A stretch of 64,000 bases of DNA from Candidatus Scalindua arabica (lineage in GTDB: Bacteria; Planctomycetota; Brocadiia; Brocadiales; Scalinduaceae): assembly GCA_018263435.1 (NCBI GenBank), contig JAANXD010000077.1, positions 1 through 64,000 of the forward strand, in the 5' to 3' direction. Position 1 is the stretch's first letter. Each line of letters starts with the position of its first letter. A program made the translations under genes and the position numbers. Of this stretch, positions 7,564 through 15,482 are shown piece after piece. Under the pieces are notes generated by a model. The model had not been told where the DNA came from and searched no databases. It saw only the letters and a list, made by a program, of their open reading frames with translations.

Positions 7564-9732
7564 TTATAATTTGAATCTTCTTAATCTCAGGGAGTTGGTA
7601 ACCACGGATACTGAGCTGAATGCCATGGCGCCTGCTGCAATCATGGGATTGAGGTAGCCAAGTGCGGCAACAGGTAATGCGAGGACATTGTAACCGAAGG
7701 CCCAGAAAAGATTTTGTTTGATTATGTTCATCGTCTGCCTGCTCAGTTTCAGCGCTTCACATGCACGCAAAATGTCACCCTTAACGAGAGTGATATTTGC
7801 AGCCTCCATTGCTATCTCGGTAGCAGTTCCTATGGCAAAGCTGACATCTGCAGTGGCAAGAGCAGGTGCGTCATTTATCCCGTCTCCAATCATCCCGACA
7901 ATCTTGCCGCTTTGCTGAATTTCCTTAATCTCATCACATTTATCTGCAGGTTTGAGATTTGCCTTTACAGTCATTATATCCATTTCTCTACCAACCGTTT
8001 CGGCAACTACCTCATTATCACCTGTGAGCATAACGACCTCAACACCCATATCATTGATTTCTTGTATAGCCGCCTTTGATGTATCTCTCACCACGTCTCC
8101 AATGCCAATGACGGCTTCTGCCTTATTATCAACAGCCAGAAAGGTAACGGTCTTGCCTTCACCTTTGATTTCCATAGCCTTCTGTTTTAATCCTGATACG
8201 TCAATACTGTTTTCTATCATTAATTTATTACTACCGATTAAAACAGTAGATCCATTATAAATCGCTCTGACTCCCATGCCGGCAATAGCCTTGAAATCCT
8301 TTACCTCTTCAAGGTCGATACCCTGGCCCCTGACATAGTGTACTATCGCCATACCTATGGGGTGTTCGGAGTACTGTTCGCAACTTCCTATTATGTGTAA
8401 GATATCCAAAACGTTTTTATTGTCCGTTTCTGCAGCTTCTTTCTCATCATTAACATAAAACAGATCTGTAACCCAGGGCCTGCCTTCGGTTATCGTGCCT
8501 GTTTTGTCCAATACAAGTGTATTAATCTTATGTGCGAGTTCCAGGCTTGCGGCATCTTTGATTAGTATTCCCGCCTCCGCTGCCCTGCCGGTGCCAACCA
8601 TTACGGCTGTGGGGGTGGCAAGTCCCAATGCACACGGGCATGCAATTACCAACACCGCAACTGCAGGGATAAGGGCCTCATTAAATTGACAGCCTGCCAA
8701 AAATATCCACCCCCCCAGTGTTAACAGGGCGATCAGAATAACAATCTGTACAAATACTCCGGAAACCTTATCTGCAAGCCGTTGAACAGGAGCCCTCGAA
8801 CCCTGTGCGTCTGCAACAAGCTTTGCTATGTGGGCAAGCACCGTATCTGCTCCAACATTCTCAGCCGTTATGTAGATAAGGCCTGTCGTATTCACAGTGC
8901 CGCCGAAAACCTTATCACCTTCCTCTTTATGAAGAGGCATACTCTCACCAGTCAACATTGATTCATCAATGGAAGTCCATCCTTCTGTTATTACACCATC
9001 AACCGGTATCTTCTCACCGGGCCTTATTGCCAGCTTCTCACCTGCCTGTACTTCAATTACCGATACCTCTTTTTCCGTACCATCTCTTATCACCCTGGCC
9101 ATCTTCGGCTGTAAATCCATTAGTTTCCTGATTGCTTCACCGGCTTTACCTTTTGCCTTTGACTCAAAGAATCTGCCAAGCAGGATCAACGTAATTATTA
9201 TTGAAGCAGATTCAAAATAAAGACCGCTTCCTCCTTTTATCAGGGTTATTACACTAAAACCGTAGGCGGCACCTGCACCCAATGCAATCAGAGAGTCCAT
9301 CCCTAATGACCAGTGCCTGATCTGTTTGAATGCATTCTTAAAAAAACCAATACCCGGCCAGAAGATTACGGCAGTAGTTAAAACGAGTTGGGCAAGGTCG
9401 GAAAACTTGAAATGAATCATAAACATACTTATTGTGAAGACGGGTACGCTTAATATTGCTGAAACCAGGAACTTCTTCCACTCTGATTGTGCAATCTCAT
9501 TTTCTGATACAGCAGGGGTTTCTTCCTTAACAATACCATAGCCTAGCCCTTCAATAATTTTATAGATTTCTTCAGCAGAAGTGCGGCCGGTAACAATAGC
9601 TTTCCTTGTTGCAAAATTAACTATTGATTTAGTTACACCATTGGTGTTGCCAATTGCATCCTCTATTCTCTTTGCACAAGAGGCACAGGACATTCCGGTT
9701 ATTTCAACGGTAATATTTATTGATTTTGACAT
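7564..9732 (-). CDS. copA: Heavy-metal P1B-type ATPase, copper type
   Basis: A copper-exporting ATPase of 722 residues. One N-terminal HMA domain has the metal-binding GMSCASC (C16/C19). Eight transmembrane helices follow, with the copper-type CPC motif ([12 protein letters not shown]), the A-domain TGESMP, the phosphorylation site [11 protein letters not shown], the HP motif (SEHPIG) and the [10 protein letters not shown] hinge. All catalytic residues are present, so it should be active in pumping Cu(I) out of the cytoplasm. The CPC motif supports Cu(I)/Ag(I) rather than Zn. A near copy of its first 120 residues lies 0.8 kb upstream at 10508-10885. Confidence 0.96.
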   Translation of the reverse strand: MSKSINITVEITGMSCASCAKRIEDAIGNTNGVTKSIVNFATRKAIVTGRTSAEEIYKIIEGLGYGIVKEETPAVSENEIAQSEWKKFLVSAILSVPVFTISMFMIHFKFSDLAQLVLTTAVIFWPGIGFFKNAFKQIRHWSLGMDSLIALGAGAAYGFSVITLIKGGSGLYFESASIIITLILLGRFFESKAKGKAGEAIRKLMDLQPKMARVIRDGTEKEVSVIEVQAGEKLAIRPGEKIPVDGVITEGWTSIDESMLTGESMPLHKEEGDKVFGGTVNTTGLIYITAENVGADTVLAHIAKLVADAQGSRAPVQRLADKVSGVFVQIVILIALLTLGGWIFLAGCQFNEALIPAVAVLVIACPCALGLATPTAVMVGTGRAAEAGILIKDAASLELAHKINTLVLDKTGTITEGRPWVTDLFYVNDEKEAAETDNKNVLDILHIIGSCEQYSEHPIGMAIVHYVRGQGIDLEEVKDFKAIAGMGVRAIYNGSTVLIGSNKLMIENSIDVSGLKQKAMEIKGEGKTVTFLAVDNKAEAVIGIGDVVRDTSKAAIQEINDMGVEVVMLTGDNEVVAETVGREMDIMTVKANLKPADKCDEIKEIQQSGKIVGMIGDGINDAPALATADVSFAIGTATEIAMEAANITLVKGDILRACEALKLSRQTMNIIKQNLFWAFGYNVLALPVAALGYLNPMIAAGAMAFSSVSVVTNSLRLRRFKL

Positions 9733-9899
9733 AGTTTTTTCATTGAAAGTTAACAGTTATGTTGTGGTGATGGAGATCAAGTGATATTAAACCAGCTATC
9801 CTTCTTTTTCAACAAGAACAAGTGAAAATGTTGCAAGCTCTTTAATGGTATGGAAATCTTACATAATTAAGGAGTTAGCTTGAGTGATTTGTCAGCAGC

Positions 9900-10178
9900 T
9901 TATTTCTTTGCCTCTACCAGTTTTCCATTAACGAATTTATGGATTATACTGGAAATATATGTCTGGTAAGGCAAGCCCTCGCTCACCGCCTTTTTTTGTA
10001 ATTCTGTCAGGTCTCTTTCGGAAATTCTTATGTTTAGCCTTTTGTCTTTCTTTAATGTATTTCTTGCATACTTCATTAGTTCCGCTTTTCTTTTTGAAAG
10101 CTTTTTAACAGGAACCCATTCACCTTTTTCAAAACCGTTCAATATTTCTTGTTCTTCTTTAGTTAATTTAGCTTTCAT
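9900..10178 (-). CDS. BrnA/CopG-type antitoxin
   Basis: 92 residues. The C-terminal half is a ribbon-helix-helix DNA-binding domain (RLNIRISERDLTELQKKAVSEGLPYQTYISSIIHKF), and the N-terminal half is a charged arm that would wrap the toxin. This matches the BrnA/CopG antitoxin design. The start overlaps the toxin stop by four bases, so the two are translationally coupled. The antitoxin should bind and neutralise the BrnT-like product and repress the operon. The toxin-first order is normal for brnTA. Confidence 0.82.
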   Translation of the reverse strand: MKAKLTKEEQEILNGFEKGEWVPVKKLSKRKAELMKYARNTLKKDKRLNIRISERDLTELQKKAVSEGLPYQTYISSIIHKFVNGKLVEAKK

Positions 10179-10453
10179 TTCTCTCCTCCGAAATAAATGT
10201 CTGTTGCCTTTCTGCTGGGAATAATGGTTTTCAGAAATATTTCTTCCGCATCCTCGACATAAGGAACAAGGTATGCGTAATTATTTATTCCGATTACCAT
10301 TATCCTCTGTTCAGGATACTTTTTATGATTCGGATGTTGATAGTCACCCAAAATGTTGTCTTTTTCAATATAAAAAACAATATCCTCAAAGCAGATGCCT
10401 CTTGATTCTTTGAGTTTCAGACTCTTTTCTGTATTCCAATTGATATGCTTCAT
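10175..10453 (-). CDS. BrnT-like toxin (RelE-fold ribonuclease)
   Basis: A 92-residue protein of the BrnT (DUF497) type: INWNTEKSLKLKESRGICFEDIVFYIEKD at the N-terminus and IIPSRKATDIYF at the C-terminus follow the family pattern. BrnT toxins are RelE-like endoribonucleases that stop translation. I chose the ATG at 10453 (MKHINW) over the GTG at 10471 because family members begin just before the W-N/D-x-x-K motif. A short palindrome, GCACATTGTGTGC, lies just upstream. Divergence from the canonical family makes the exact family name moderately sure. Confidence 0.78.
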   Translation of the reverse strand: MKHINWNTEKSLKLKESRGICFEDIVFYIEKDNILGDYQHPNHKKYPEQRIMVIGINNYAYLVPYVEDAEEIFLKTIIPSRKATDIYFGGEK

Positions 10454-10467
10454 CTGCCGATAGATTA

Positions 10468-10480
10468 GCACATTGTGTGC
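10468..10480. promoter_or_regulatory. Possible operator of the BrnT/BrnA pair
   Basis: GCACATTGTGTGC is a 13-base dyad 15 bases upstream of the toxin start. It fits the position where an RHH antitoxin-toxin complex would bind for autorepression. This is inferred from symmetry and position only. Confidence 0.35.
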
Positions 10481-10507
10481 ATTATGGCAACAAATTAATA
10501 TACCATG

Positions 10508-10885
10508 TTATTTCTTGAATATCAGGCAGGGTGAGTTGTGAGAAGAGTTCATCTGGTTTTCTACATCGTCAATAAACATACTTATTGTGAAGACGGGTAT
10601 GCTTAATATTGCTGAAACCATGAACTTCTTCCACTCCGATTGTGCAATCTTTTTTTCAGATATGGCAGGGGTTTCTTCCTTAACAACACCATAACCCAGC
10701 TCTTCAATAGTTTTGTAGATTTCTTCAGCAGAAGTGCGGCCGGTAACCGTGGCTTTCCTTGTTGCAAAATTAACTACTGATTTGCTGACACCATTGGTGT
10801 TGCCAATAGCATCCTCTATTCTCTTTGCACAAGAGGCACAGGACATTCCGGTTATTTGAACTGTAAGGTTTTTTGATTTGGACAT
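10508..10885 (-). pseudogene. Truncated copA duplicate (HMA domain plus first membrane segment)
   Basis: The product from the ATG at 10885 begins [19 protein letters not shown] and parallels residues 1-118 of the CopA encoded at 7564-9732 almost residue for residue, up to FTISMF, where the homology stops and a short unrelated tail follows. The HMA CxxC pair is intact, so a copper-binding peptide could still be made, but the ATPase is lost. The ORF track start at 10954 adds 23 unrelated residues and is not supported. The two copA copies form direct repeats around the BrnT/BrnA pair. Confidence 0.85.
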
Positions 10886-10906
10886 AAATAATTCATAATA
10901 TTGAAC

Positions 10907-11031
10907 ACCTAACGTTTTGCATAAGCAACCATAGCCTGTGTGTAGTGCATGCAAGAGAGGCTTAGAGCGGTAGCCTCAATAAATATTAAATGGCATAGTT
11001 ATTGGTGGTAATCTTCACGCACTTGTTAGGC
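10907..11031 (-). other. Integron attC-like site downstream of the Fic gene
   Basis: Read on the minus strand, the site opens with GCCTAAC (11031-11025, fits R''=RYYYAAC) followed by AAGTGCGTGAAG, and closes with GCTTATGCAAAACGTTAGGT (10926-10907), whose end GTTAGGT fits R'=GTTRRRY. The two ends are imperfectly complementary along their length and an inner stem GAGGCT/AGCCTC (about 10957-10977) caps the fold. The length is 125 bases, within the known attC range of about 57-141. The orientation is correct for a cassette whose gene is fic: its stop at 11045 is 14 bases before R''. No integrase is in the window. Confidence 0.55.
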
Positions 11032-11044
11032 AGTTAAGTAGTTT

Positions 11045-12130
11045 CTATAAAAGGTCGATTTCACCTTTTAGTGCATCTAATAGGTTCCAATTGATGTAGC
11101 CAATTTTTCGATTATATAGTTCATTCGATCTGATTAATAAGCCAGCAGCCTCAAGTTTCTTTAAGTATGTGTGCGCAGTTGAAACACTACCTGTAACACC
11201 GTGATCAACTAAGTGGTTTGCAAAAATTATAGGTCCACGAAAAAGAATATTAACAAGATCTTGCGAATACATATGTGCGTCCAATTCACGTATCTTATTT
11301 TTTACATTCTGCATTGCAATACGTACTTTATTGGCTCGGATAGTGGATTGTAGAGACGCTCGGTGAATCAATTTTACAAACCAGATCAGGTAAGGGAAGA
11401 AATCGTTCGATTCATGTGTGCTCTGCAGTAACGAATAGTATGTATTTCTGTCTATTAGAATTTCACCTGATAGAAATAACACTGGTGCATTTAGCAGTTT
11501 CTGTTCTACCAAATAAAGAACCACCATTATTCGGCCAGTTCTACCATTACCATCAGTAAAAGGATGAATTGATTCGAATTGGTAATGAGCGATAGCTGCC
11601 TTAATAATTGGGTGAATCTGATCTTTGTTGTTCATCCATATAAATAAGTTATCAAGCAAATCTCTCAATAATTTTTCTCTATCAGGTGGAGTATATATGA
11701 TTTGTCCAGCTCGTTCTAATGCAGTTCCTGGAACTTTCCGAACTTTTACTGGCTTATCTCTGATAATCGAGCAAATCTCCTCCATTATGGTTGTGCAAAG
11801 GGGTCTTCTGGCTTTCAATCCGTGGCGTATTGCCTCACTATACCGAAGGACTTCTTTAGTCATTGGGTCTATTGCTTTTTCGGGTAATTCAGATCCGAAG
11901 AGTTTCCCATCTGTGGTCAAAACTTGTTCAATTTCTGAAGAAGCTTTTGCTTCTAGTAAAATCACGCTTTGGTATAATGCTGCTTGGTTTGGTAAATGCT
12001 CTGCTGTTGCTGAGAGTGTTGCGAGTGCTTCCGATGCAGGTACTAGTGCCTTATATAATTCGATTGATTCAAGAGCTTGCTTTGGTGGCAGCAGAGGTAA
12101 ATCATAATATGGTTTCTTTGGGTCAAACAT
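11045..12130 (-). CDS. Fic-family protein (AMPylase type) with N-terminal inhibitory motif
   Basis: Fic proteins transfer AMP (or other nucleotide parts) to target hydroxyl groups. The 361 residues have a Fic_N segment (PYYDLPLLPP), an inhibitory-helix-like motif SSEIEQV (family consensus [S/T]xxxE[G/N], here ending in Q), the core HPFTDGNGRTGR with catalytic histidine and phosphate-binding residues all present, and a C-terminal winged-helix region (about residues 290-350). The N-terminal inhibitory motif puts it in class II, so it is self-restrained rather than paired with an antitoxin gene. It precedes an attC-like site and may be a captured gene cassette. Confidence 0.93.
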   Translation of the reverse strand: MFDPKKPYYDLPLLPPKQALESIELYKALVPASEALATLSATAEHLPNQAALYQSVILLEAKASSEIEQVLTTDGKLFGSELPEKAIDPMTKEVLRYSEAIRHGLKARRPLCTTIMEEICSIIRDKPVKVRKVPGTALERAGQIIYTPPDREKLLRDLLDNLFIWMNNKDQIHPIIKAAIAHYQFESIHPFTDGNGRTGRIMVVLYLVEQKLLNAPVLFLSGEILIDRNTYYSLLQSTHESNDFFPYLIWFVKLIHRASLQSTIRANKVRIAMQNVKNKIRELDAHMYSQDLVNILFRGPIIFANHLVDHGVTGSVSTAHTYLKKLEAAGLLIRSNELYNRKIGYINWNLLDALKGEIDLL

Positions 12131-12173
12131 CTTTATTTGTCAAAATTAGAATTTTTTCATAAGTATATACCAT

Positions 12174-12207
12174 GTACTTGCGAAATATCAAGGAAATTCG
12201 CAAGTAC
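12174..12207. promoter_or_regulatory. Inverted repeat upstream of fic, possible operator
   Basis: GTACTTGCGAA (12174-12184) and TTCGCAAGTAC (12197-12207) form a perfect 11-bp dyad with a 12-base spacer, 44 bases upstream of the Fic start. Since the Fic protein ends in a winged-helix domain, it may bind here and regulate its own gene. This is inference from position and symmetry. Confidence 0.45.
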
Positions 12208-12296
12208 GAGTCTGTTTTTTATGATTTATATCACTTAAAAGCAATTTTTAAGTGAAATTACTATAAAACAAATCAGTAATGATTTCTTGATCTTAA

Positions 12297-12494
12297 CTAA
12301 TTCAGTTTCACGAGCTTTCCCGTTCCTTTTTCCCTGGTTTTTTTGAGTGAACCCAGGATTTCTTTACGAAATAAGACCAGGTCAAGCGCACGGTCTATAG
12401 TCTCCGTTTCGGTCCTGGTTTCGAGTATCTTTTGAGCACTCTTTATCTTTGCTTCGTCAAGATAGTAATTTTTCCTTTTAAAGGCTTGCTTCAT
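12297..12494 (-). CDS. VapB-type antitoxin without a partner
   Basis: 65 residues with the pattern of the short VapB antitoxins (DUF2191-like): YYLDEAKIKSAQKILETRTETETIDRALDLVL. No toxin-like ORF follows: the 166 bases to fic are empty, and the PIN gene upstream already has its own Phd antitoxin. It is therefore an orphan, perhaps what remains after loss of a PIN toxin, or an anti-addiction module acting on a related toxin elsewhere. A ribosome-binding site (AAGGAG) lies ahead of the ATG. Confidence 0.72.
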   Translation of the reverse strand: MKQAFKRKNYYLDEAKIKSAQKILETRTETETIDRALDLVLFRKEILGSLKKTREKGTGKLVKLN

Positions 12495-12575
12495 AAATAT
12501 TTCTCCTTATGCGTACGTATAATATAACGTAACTTCAACTAATAAGTGCAAAACTTAGTTTTATAAGGTAAATCA

Positions 12576-12992
12576 TTAAATAATAGCAATTACATTTAAA
12601 CTTGTTTTTCTGGCGGCTTTGATTTGTCTTTTGTCAGAGGATACAAAATGTTCCGCTTCCCATTCTAACGCACATGCAATATGTAAGGCATCCATCGTTC
12701 TTAACAAATTATTTTCTAATAGTGTAATTGAATGAGCAATTACTTTTGGTGTTAAGTTAATAATTTGAGCATCTTTAACATCTTGCAATAATTTGTTTTT
12801 TGCGAGATTGTAATTATGTGGTGACAAAATACTTTCTTTTTTGTACCTTGTAAGACCGGAAATTATTTCCGGTACTAATATCACGCTTACACCCAGGGAG
12901 GTTGTTTGTTGACATATCTCTTCTACTTTCTGACTACCTTTCTCTGCAATATACCTTTTGGCAAAAGAGGAAGAATCAAATAACACTTTCAT
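12576..12992 (-). CDS. PIN-domain toxin (VapC-like ribonuclease)
   Basis: 138 residues with the PIN active-site acidic residues in order: D6 in VLFDSSSFAKRY, the glutamate in VPEIISGL, the aspartate in RTMDALHIACAL and the aspartate in VSSDKRQIKAA. PIN toxins cut RNA in a metal-dependent way, often tRNA or rRNA. The gene is five bases downstream of the Phd/YefM-type antitoxin, a normal mixed pairing. All catalytic residues are present, so it should be active. Confidence 0.88.
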   Translation of the reverse strand: MKVLFDSSSFAKRYIAEKGSQKVEEICQQTTSLGVSVILVPEIISGLTRYKKESILSPHNYNLAKNKLLQDVKDAQIINLTPKVIAHSITLLENNLLRTMDALHIACALEWEAEHFVSSDKRQIKAARKTSLNVIAII

Positions 12993-12997
12993 TACGT

Positions 12998-13225
12998 TCA
13001 GGATCTTCTTTCTTCAATAATCGCTTGAGATAAAGATATTCCATTTAGCGAAAGTTTCAGGGCGGGTTTTTTCCACGAAGGAGAGGACAATTCTTCCGAT
13101 TGCAAGGGAGTTATTTCCGCAACCGGTTTACCATGGCGAAGGACATGTATGATTTCCCCTTTTTCTACTTTTGTTATTAACTCAGAGGCATTTTTTCTAA
13201 ACTCTGTAAAACTGACTGTTTTCAT
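12998..13225 (-). CDS. Phd/YefM-type antitoxin
   Basis: 75 residues matching the Phd/YefM family: VSFTEFRKNASELITKVEKGEIIHVLRHGKPVAEITP. The N-terminal half folds into the DNA-binding dimer and the C-terminal tail masks the toxin. It is the first gene of the pair with the PIN toxin, five bases apart. A perfect 22-base palindrome (13250-13271) upstream of its start is the likely operator for autorepression. Confidence 0.88.
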   Translation of the reverse strand: MKTVSFTEFRKNASELITKVEKGEIIHVLRHGKPVAEITPLQSEELSSPSWKKPALKLSLNGISLSQAIIEERRS

Positions 13226-13249
13226 TGTTGTTTCCTTATAGTAATTTAA

Positions 13250-13271
13250 AACTGTACATTAATGTACAGTT
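13250..13271. promoter_or_regulatory. Perfect 22-base palindrome, operator of the Phd/PIN pair
   Basis: AACTGTACATTAATGTACAGTT is a perfect palindrome 25 bases upstream of the antitoxin start. Position and symmetry fit binding by the Phd-type dimer. It lies close to where the promoter would be. Confidence 0.6.
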
Positions 13272-13365
13272 GGGTGTGCAGTTGTCAAGAGGTAAAAGAT
13301 TGTAAAATGAAAATAATATTTTGCGTAACAAAACTACAATAAATTAGCTTATTTTGTTCACTAAT

Positions 13366-15132
13366 TCACTTCCAGTAACTATCCCACCGCTCATCTACTT
13401 TTTTAACTATTTCTTCTGACATTACGAGTGGCGCGGGGTAGCCCTTCTTCCATGTAGCATCAATACCCATCTTACCTTTGAAGAGAGGGTTTATGCCTAC
13501 CAGCTTCTCCTCGGCAAACATAATGTCACGTTCCGCATCAAATCTGGTGAAAATACCCCAGATAGTTTGTTCCTCATTGCGAATGTCAACATCAGGACTC
13601 ACAACCGCAATAATCTTTGGACCTACCAGCTCCCTGGATTTTGTTAACTTATTAACCACATCCCTCCCATCACCTTGAACCGTAACTACCAATAGCGTTT
13701 CGCCCAGGAGATTCCAGTCTGATACTCGATTATCTATTGTCTTTATCAAGCTGCCTATTTGAGATTTCGGATTTCGGATTTCGGATTTCGGATTCTTTGA
13801 TTTTGTGGCATCCATAATCATCTTGCTTCCCAGGTTCATCTTATAACTGGTAAAATCAAGTGTATCCAACGGGACTTTTGGAATCATGATAAAATCGTAT
13901 GTGGGATCAAAGTTTTCGCGTATCGCTGTCAGGACAGCATTGAAGTCTCTAGGGTTGACGTCTTCTGAAACTGTTACAATACATTTTGTTAACGAAAGCT
14001 GGCCTTCCCCCATAATAGAAAGGGCAGTCTTCATCGCCTCTTTCTGATAGCGTTCTTCTACAGAGACCACCAGCAGGTTATGGAACCCGGCTTCGTAATA
14101 AGCCCAGAGATTACAGATCTCCGGATGAATCAGGCGAATAAGCGGGCCCAGGACCTGTTGCGTTGCATTCCCCAGATATTTGTCCTCCATAGGGGGGAGG
14201 CCTACTACTGTTGTGGGATAGATGGCATTTTTTCTATGTGTGACTTTGCTTATGTGAAAAACAGGGAATTTTGAGGCGTGAGAATAATGCCCGAAATGGT
14301 CACCAAATGGACCCTCCATGCGTAACTCTGTCAGATGAACGGTTCCTTCAAGTATAAACTCTGCATCCGCCGGTACCTTGATGGACACACTCTTGCCCTT
14401 CACCATTCTTGTCCTTCTGCTGCGGAGAAAACCGCTGAACATAACCTCGTCTATCCCTTCCGGTAATGCGGCAACTGTAGCCAGCAGTAAAGCAGGATCT
14501 GTTCCCAATGCTACAGCAATCTCAAACTCCCTGCCCAGCTTCCTGGCCTGATAGTAATGGAACCCGCCGCCCTTTTGTATCTGCCAGTGCATGCCTGTTG
14601 TCTGTCCGTCGAAGATCTGCATACGATACATTCCCACGTTCCGTTTCCCATCGTGCGGGTCGTAGGTAAAAACCTGCGGCAGGGTAATAAAAGGGCCGCC
14701 ATCCTCCGGCCAGGAGGTTATGATCGGAATATCATTTAAATCCGGATTAATCACCACTTCCTGTGAAGTAGGGCTGCATGTCTTCCGTGGAAGGGTGCTG
14801 AAAATCCGTTTGGTTATTCCGGCGTGTTTGAAAAACACCTTTGGTCCTGGAGGCATGGCATCTTCCATAAACGTAATCAACTCTTCGCCAAGCCGGTCCG
14901 GATGTTTTCCCAGAGCCAGTTCAATCCGTTTATCACTGGCAAGGACGTTCATAGCCAGCGGGAATTTCGCACCCTTTACATTTTCAAAAAGTAAGGCGGG
15001 CATCCCTTCCTTTAAGGCACGGATTGAGATTTCAGTAACCTCTAACCTGGCATCCACCTCGGTCTTGATGCGTATCAGCTCACCGTTTGAGTCCAGATAT
15101 TTGATAAAGTCCTGTAGCGAATATATTTTCAA
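13366..15132 (-). CDS. UbiD-family prenylated-flavin decarboxylase
   Basis: UbiD enzymes decarboxylate aromatic or unsaturated acids with prenyl-FMN, commonly in quinone synthesis. Typical features are SLQDFIKYLDSNGELIRI at the start, VGMYRMQIFDGQTTGMHWQ in the core, the PFGDHFGHYS segment with the conserved E-x-P-F-G-D active-site region, and a GIDATWKKG end. I chose the TTG at 15132 (MKIYSLQDF), because the 38 residues before it in the ORF track do not look like the family. The variable part near residue 455 holds an in-frame heptanucleotide array coding NPKSEIRNPKSQI. A role in menaquinone synthesis is plausible but not shown. Confidence 0.88.
   Translation of the reverse strand: MKIYSLQDFIKYLDSNGELIRIKTEVDARLEVTEISIRALKEGMPALLFENVKGAKFPLAMNVLASDKRIELALGKHPDRLGEELITFMEDAMPPGPKVFFKHAGITKRIFSTLPRKTCSPTSQEVVINPDLNDIPIITSWPEDGGPFITLPQVFTYDPHDGKRNVGMYRMQIFDGQTTGMHWQIQKGGGFHYYQARKLGREFEIAVALGTDPALLLATVAALPEGIDEVMFSGFLRSRRTRMVKGKSVSIKVPADAEFILEGTVHLTELRMEGPFGDHFGHYSHASKFPVFHISKVTHRKNAIYPTTVVGLPPMEDKYLGNATQQVLGPLIRLIHPEICNLWAYYEAGFHNLLVVSVEERYQKEAMKTALSIMGEGQLSLTKCIVTVSEDVNPRDFNAVLTAIRENFDPTYDFIMIPKVPLDTLDFTSYKMNLGSKMIMDATKSKNPKSEIRNPKSQIGSLIKTIDNRVSDWNLLGETLLVVTVQGDGRDVVNKLTKSRELVGPKIIAVVSPDVDIRNEEQTIWGIFTRFDAERDIMFAEEKLVGINPLFKGKMGIDATWKKGYPAPLVMSEEIVKKVDERWDSYWK
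13761..13795. repeat. Heptanucleotide tandem repeat inside ubiD
   Basis: Four tandem GATTTCG units, the last followed by GATTC, read on the minus strand as ATCCGAAATCCGAAATC and encode NPKSEIRNPKSQI. The array lies in frame within the decarboxylase gene. A gain or loss of single units (7 bases) would shift the frame. It resembles the dispersed ATTCG-type repeats in the neighbouring intergenic regions. Confidence 0.85.
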
Positions 15133-15239
15133 TTTGTATAAATATTCCTGAGTTAAATTTATTAAATAAACAGGACAATATACTAAAACCGATTTGTTTT
15201 TTGGTTTTCTCAAAACCAAATCTTGGTTGCAGTTATCCC

Positions 15240-15306
15240 CGGACAAAAGGCGCCGAGGACTTTACTCGGGCAAAATAGTTTTCGGTTTTTACCGAAAACT
15301 ATTTTG
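15240..15306. repeat. Strong hairpins between the divergent ubiD and fusion genes
   Basis: CAAAATAGTTTTCGGT (15271-15286) and ACCGAAAACTATTTTG (15291-15306) form a perfect 16-bp stem with a TTTT loop. Just before it are GCCGAG...CTCGG (about 15252-15269) and, further on the ubiD side, TTGGTTTT/AAAACCAA (about 15198-15216). The CCCCGGACAAAAGGCGCCGAGG text matches the repeat near 2143. The tract may be a repeat insertion that also insulates the two divergent transcripts. Confidence 0.6.
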
Positions 15307-15391
15307 TGATGTGTATATAATATAAAATCAGGCAATATAAAACCAGTGTTTTATAATATGCCAGGCAAAGCGGAGCTGTCAAAGTACTATT

Positions 15392-15421
15392 TTGTTTGAC
15401 AATGGGTTTTATAGATATAAT
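15392..15421 (+). promoter_or_regulatory. Possible sigma-70-type promoter of the PGK/GDH fusion
   Basis: A clear TATAAT at 15416-15421 has TTGTTT 18 bases upstream, or an ideal TTGACA (15396-15401) at a too short 14-base spacing. The start codon is 62 bases downstream. A weak or regulated promoter is likely. Confidence 0.4.
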
Positions 15422-15482
15422 ATTAAACAACCTTTTCATTACGACCCTGAATTTGCTAGAATGAGCCTTTGGAGAATATAAA

